Assembly: GCA_021769425.1 (NCBI GenBank)
Contig: JAETSX010000010.1
Coordinates: 1 to 64,000 of the forward strand
Direction: 5' to 3'
From: Eubacterium sp.
GTDB taxonomy: Bacteria; Bacillota; Clostridia; Lachnospirales; Lachnospiraceae
DNA: 64,000 bases
A program made the translations under genes and the position numbers. Positions 60,943-64,000 of the stretch are shown here, piece after piece. The notes under the pieces were generated by a model. It was not told the DNA's origin and did no database searches. It saw nothing but the letters and a program-made list of their open reading frames with translations. How positions within the stretch are numbered: position 1 is the stretch's first letter; every line of letters begins with the position of its first letter.

Positions 60943-61299
60943 TTATTCCATCCGCGCAATCACATCCATCACCTGGGTATAAGCTTCCTTCAGATTTGCC
61001 ACATCTTCTTCCAGTCCCTCATAATTCTGGCTGCGCAGCTTTTCCACTACCACAATGTCTGCATTCATCACTTTCTCCAATCCAAGATTGCCCGCCACGC
61101 CTTTTAAAGTATGGGCACAGTGAAAGGCGTCTTCATAGCTTTTCTCCGCCACGGCCTGTTCCAACCCTGCAAAATTCTTATCATCCTTAAACTTTAATAA
61201 AAGACGTTTCAGCAGCATCTCATTATTCATCAAACGGTTCAAAACTTCCTCCATGTTCACTCCTGCTGCAGCCAATGCTTCTTTTATCTCCTGATTCAT
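60943..61299 (-). CDS. Histidine-containing phosphotransfer (HPt) domain protein
   Basis: A 118-residue single-domain protein. The phosphorylated His63 lies in FHCAHTLKGVAGNLGL, the HPt hallmark, within a predicted four-helix bundle. It would relay phosphate between a hybrid kinase and a response regulator elsewhere in the genome; no partner is adjacent. Its ATG overlaps the stop of a short upstream frame (ATGA), which suggests coupled translation. Confidence 0.92.
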   Translation of the reverse strand: MNQEIKEALAAAGVNMEEVLNRLMNNEMLLKRLLLKFKDDKNFAGLEQAVAEKSYEDAFHCAHTLKGVAGNLGLEKVMNADIVVVEKLRSQNYEGLEEDVANLKEAYTQVMDVIARME

Positions 61300-61412
61300 A
61301 CTGTCTCCTCGCTTTCTCCTACCTCTATTGTTTCAATTTCTTTTCTGGACATACGGAAACATTCCATAATCTTGGGGAAAATATTCCGCAGTCTCCCCCG
61401 GAATCTTATCAT
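61296..61412 (-). CDS. Possible 38-residue leader peptide coupled to the HPt gene
   Basis: The ATG at 61412 follows AGAAGGAAG. The product, MIRFRGRLRNIFPKIMECFR then MSRKEIETIEVGESEETV, has a basic amphipathic N-terminal half and an acidic tail. It ends by overlapping the HPt start. I do not recognise it. It could be a real small protein or a translated leader; an upstream extension to 61487 is less supported. Confidence 0.4.
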   Translation of the reverse strand: MIRFRGRLRNIFPKIMECFRMSRKEIETIEVGESEETV

Positions 61413-61524
61413 ATGCTTCCTTCTGTTCTCCTCTGATTTTTCATAGTCTCGCTTATTAATTTTATTGTATATTTGCCGGACTGTCAATAAACAAATCTAA
61501 TACAATGCGTGAAAATGGTAACGG

Positions 61525-61675
61525 TTGGTTACTATTCACTCCTGGGCCGTGCACTGCGCTGCACGGCCACAGGCCAATACAGTAATGGGGCCAGAATCCG
61601 GCCTCTTGCCGTAAGACAACTTTAAATAGGCCGGATTCGTTACTGTGAACACCATGGGTGTGAACAGTAACAACG
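61525..61675. mobile_element. ~150-bp composite palindromic element, copy 2
   Basis: The reverse complement of copy 1: left end GGTTACTATTCACTCC, right end hairpin ACTGTGAACACC/GGTGTGAACAGTAACAAC. AACGGTTGGTTACT stands at both edges (61520 and 61672), a possible target duplication or partial tandem copy. A lone palindrome piece (61681-61711) follows. Confidence 0.85.
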
Positions 61676-61680
61676 GTTGG

Positions 61681-61711
61681 TTACTGTTCACTCCTCAGCT
61701 TCACTGTTACT
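61681..61711. repeat. Partial GTTACTGT palindrome
   Basis: TTACTGTTCACTCCTCAGC followed by TTCACTGTTAC matches the family's palindromic head without the rest, directly after copy 2. Confidence 0.6.
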
Positions 61712-61732
61712 TAATCTGCCCATTCCAAATGG

Positions 61733-61768
61733 CAAAAGAGACTGGGGAAGTTCTTAGCTTCCTCAGTC
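61733..61768 (-). terminator. Terminator after groEL
   Basis: On the minus strand GACTGAGGAAG (61758-61768) pairs with CTTCCCCAGTC (61740-61750) and is followed by TCTTTT. It lies about 65 bases beyond the groEL stop. Confidence 0.88.
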
Positions 61769-61833
61769 CCTTTCTATTTCTATGACAGCCGGGATACTGT
61801 CATCTCATTTCCGCTATGAAGCCTGCGCCGGAA

Positions 61834-63474
<1,641 letters not shown>

Positions 63475-63612
63475 TTATATTGTGATCTTAACATAATTTA
63501 ATTTAAAACGTTCTGTTGCCAACCTCGACCTGCGCTCTGCCCGGCATCGCCAATCAACAACGACCTCCTGCACGTTCTGCCTTAGCTTCCGGCCCGCCGG
63601 CCGCTAACAGCT

Positions 63613-63912
<300 letters not shown>

Positions 63913-63954
63913 TTATTCAGCTATCTGCTCTGCTTTCTGCATTTCTTTTAGTTA

Positions 63955-63981
63955 TTAGCGCTCATTTGTATCGAGTGCTAA
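63955..63981 (-). promoter_or_regulatory. CIRCE operator of groESL
   Basis: TTAGCGCTC-N9-GAGTGCTAA matches the CIRCE consensus TTAGCACTC-N9-GAGTGCTAA with one difference. It is bound by the heat-shock repressor HrcA. The promoter should be close by or just past the window edge. Confidence 0.95.
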
Positions 63982-64000
63982 TTGCTTATGTACATAATTT

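Overview
The window looks like a chromosomal segment of a Gram-positive gut anaerobe of the Clostridia, most probably a Lachnospiraceae. The reasons are the gene set (DUF4364, DUF1385, an L31 with zinc cysteines, a Rho with a long N-terminal insert, CIRCE-controlled groESL, LplB/LplC-type sugar permeases with a YesM/YesN-type two-component pair), strong AGGAGG ribosome binding sites, and the gene order prfA-prmC-DUF1385 / rpmE / rho. This placement is by gene content only; there is no rRNA or tRNA gene here.

Region 1 (1-9,500) is AT-rich accessory DNA. It holds a degenerate dimeric tandem array (about 170-1000), a 65-bp tandem repeat (about 1713-1890), a 67-residue orphan, and a minus-strand cassette: an unrecognised 562-residue protein followed by a superfamily 2 helicase fused to a D12-class adenine methyltransferase. 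The helicase/methyltransferase is split by a one-base frameshift and has NEAH in place of DEAH. A 93-94-bp leader repeat, three copies, precedes the cassette, and its core motif recurs at the cassette's 3' end. This resembles a phage-defence locus, possibly inactivated, and is the best candidate for an undescribed system.

Region 2 (9,500-17,800) is core housekeeping: prfA, prmC, DUF1385, rpmE and rho on the minus strand, then malic enzyme, a TIGR01212-type radical SAM protein and DUF4364 on the plus strand. Region 3 (17,877-20,660) has a 96-bp palindromic mobile-element-like sequence and a large secreted BspA-type leucine-rich-repeat protein with an N-terminal cysteine peptidase-like domain.

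Region 4 (20,890-42,890) is a mannoside/N-glycan utilisation locus: GH2 beta-mannosidase, D-lyxose/D-mannose isomerase, a DUF4432 epimerase-like protein, a large cytoplasmic transglutaminase-fold protein, CutC, a sugar ABC importer (lipoprotein and two permeases), an AraC-type response regulator with its kinase, YesL-like DUF624, GH38 and GH125 alpha-mannosidases, and an AraC regulator fused to an acetyltransferase fragment. Oligomannosides would be imported, trimmed inside the cell by GH38, GH125 and GH2, and the mannose isomerised to fructose. The transglutaminase-fold protein might act on glycopeptides like a cytosolic PNGase; that is inference.

Region 5 (43,100-49,000) is a MacB-like ABC exporter with an AgrC/AgrA-like two-component system. 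Region 6 (49,000-64,000) is mixed core metabolism: flavin reductase-like protein, Mn-pyrophosphatase, a coiled-coil membrane protein, an orphan FeoB-associated Cys-rich peptide with a dual-looking operator, deoD, azlCD, a HAD phosphatase, purA, a TRIC-like channel, DegV, an HPt protein and CIRCE-groES-groEL.

Two repeat phenomena cut across the window. One is a family of GTTACTGT/ACAGTAAC palindromes, alone or within 145-150-bp composite elements, between genes. The other is a set of tandem duplications at gene 3' ends that usually include the stop codon (prmC 70 bp, transglutaminase 68 bp, azlD 73 bp, GH125 66 bp, ABC ATPase about 69 bp, TRIC 32 bp).
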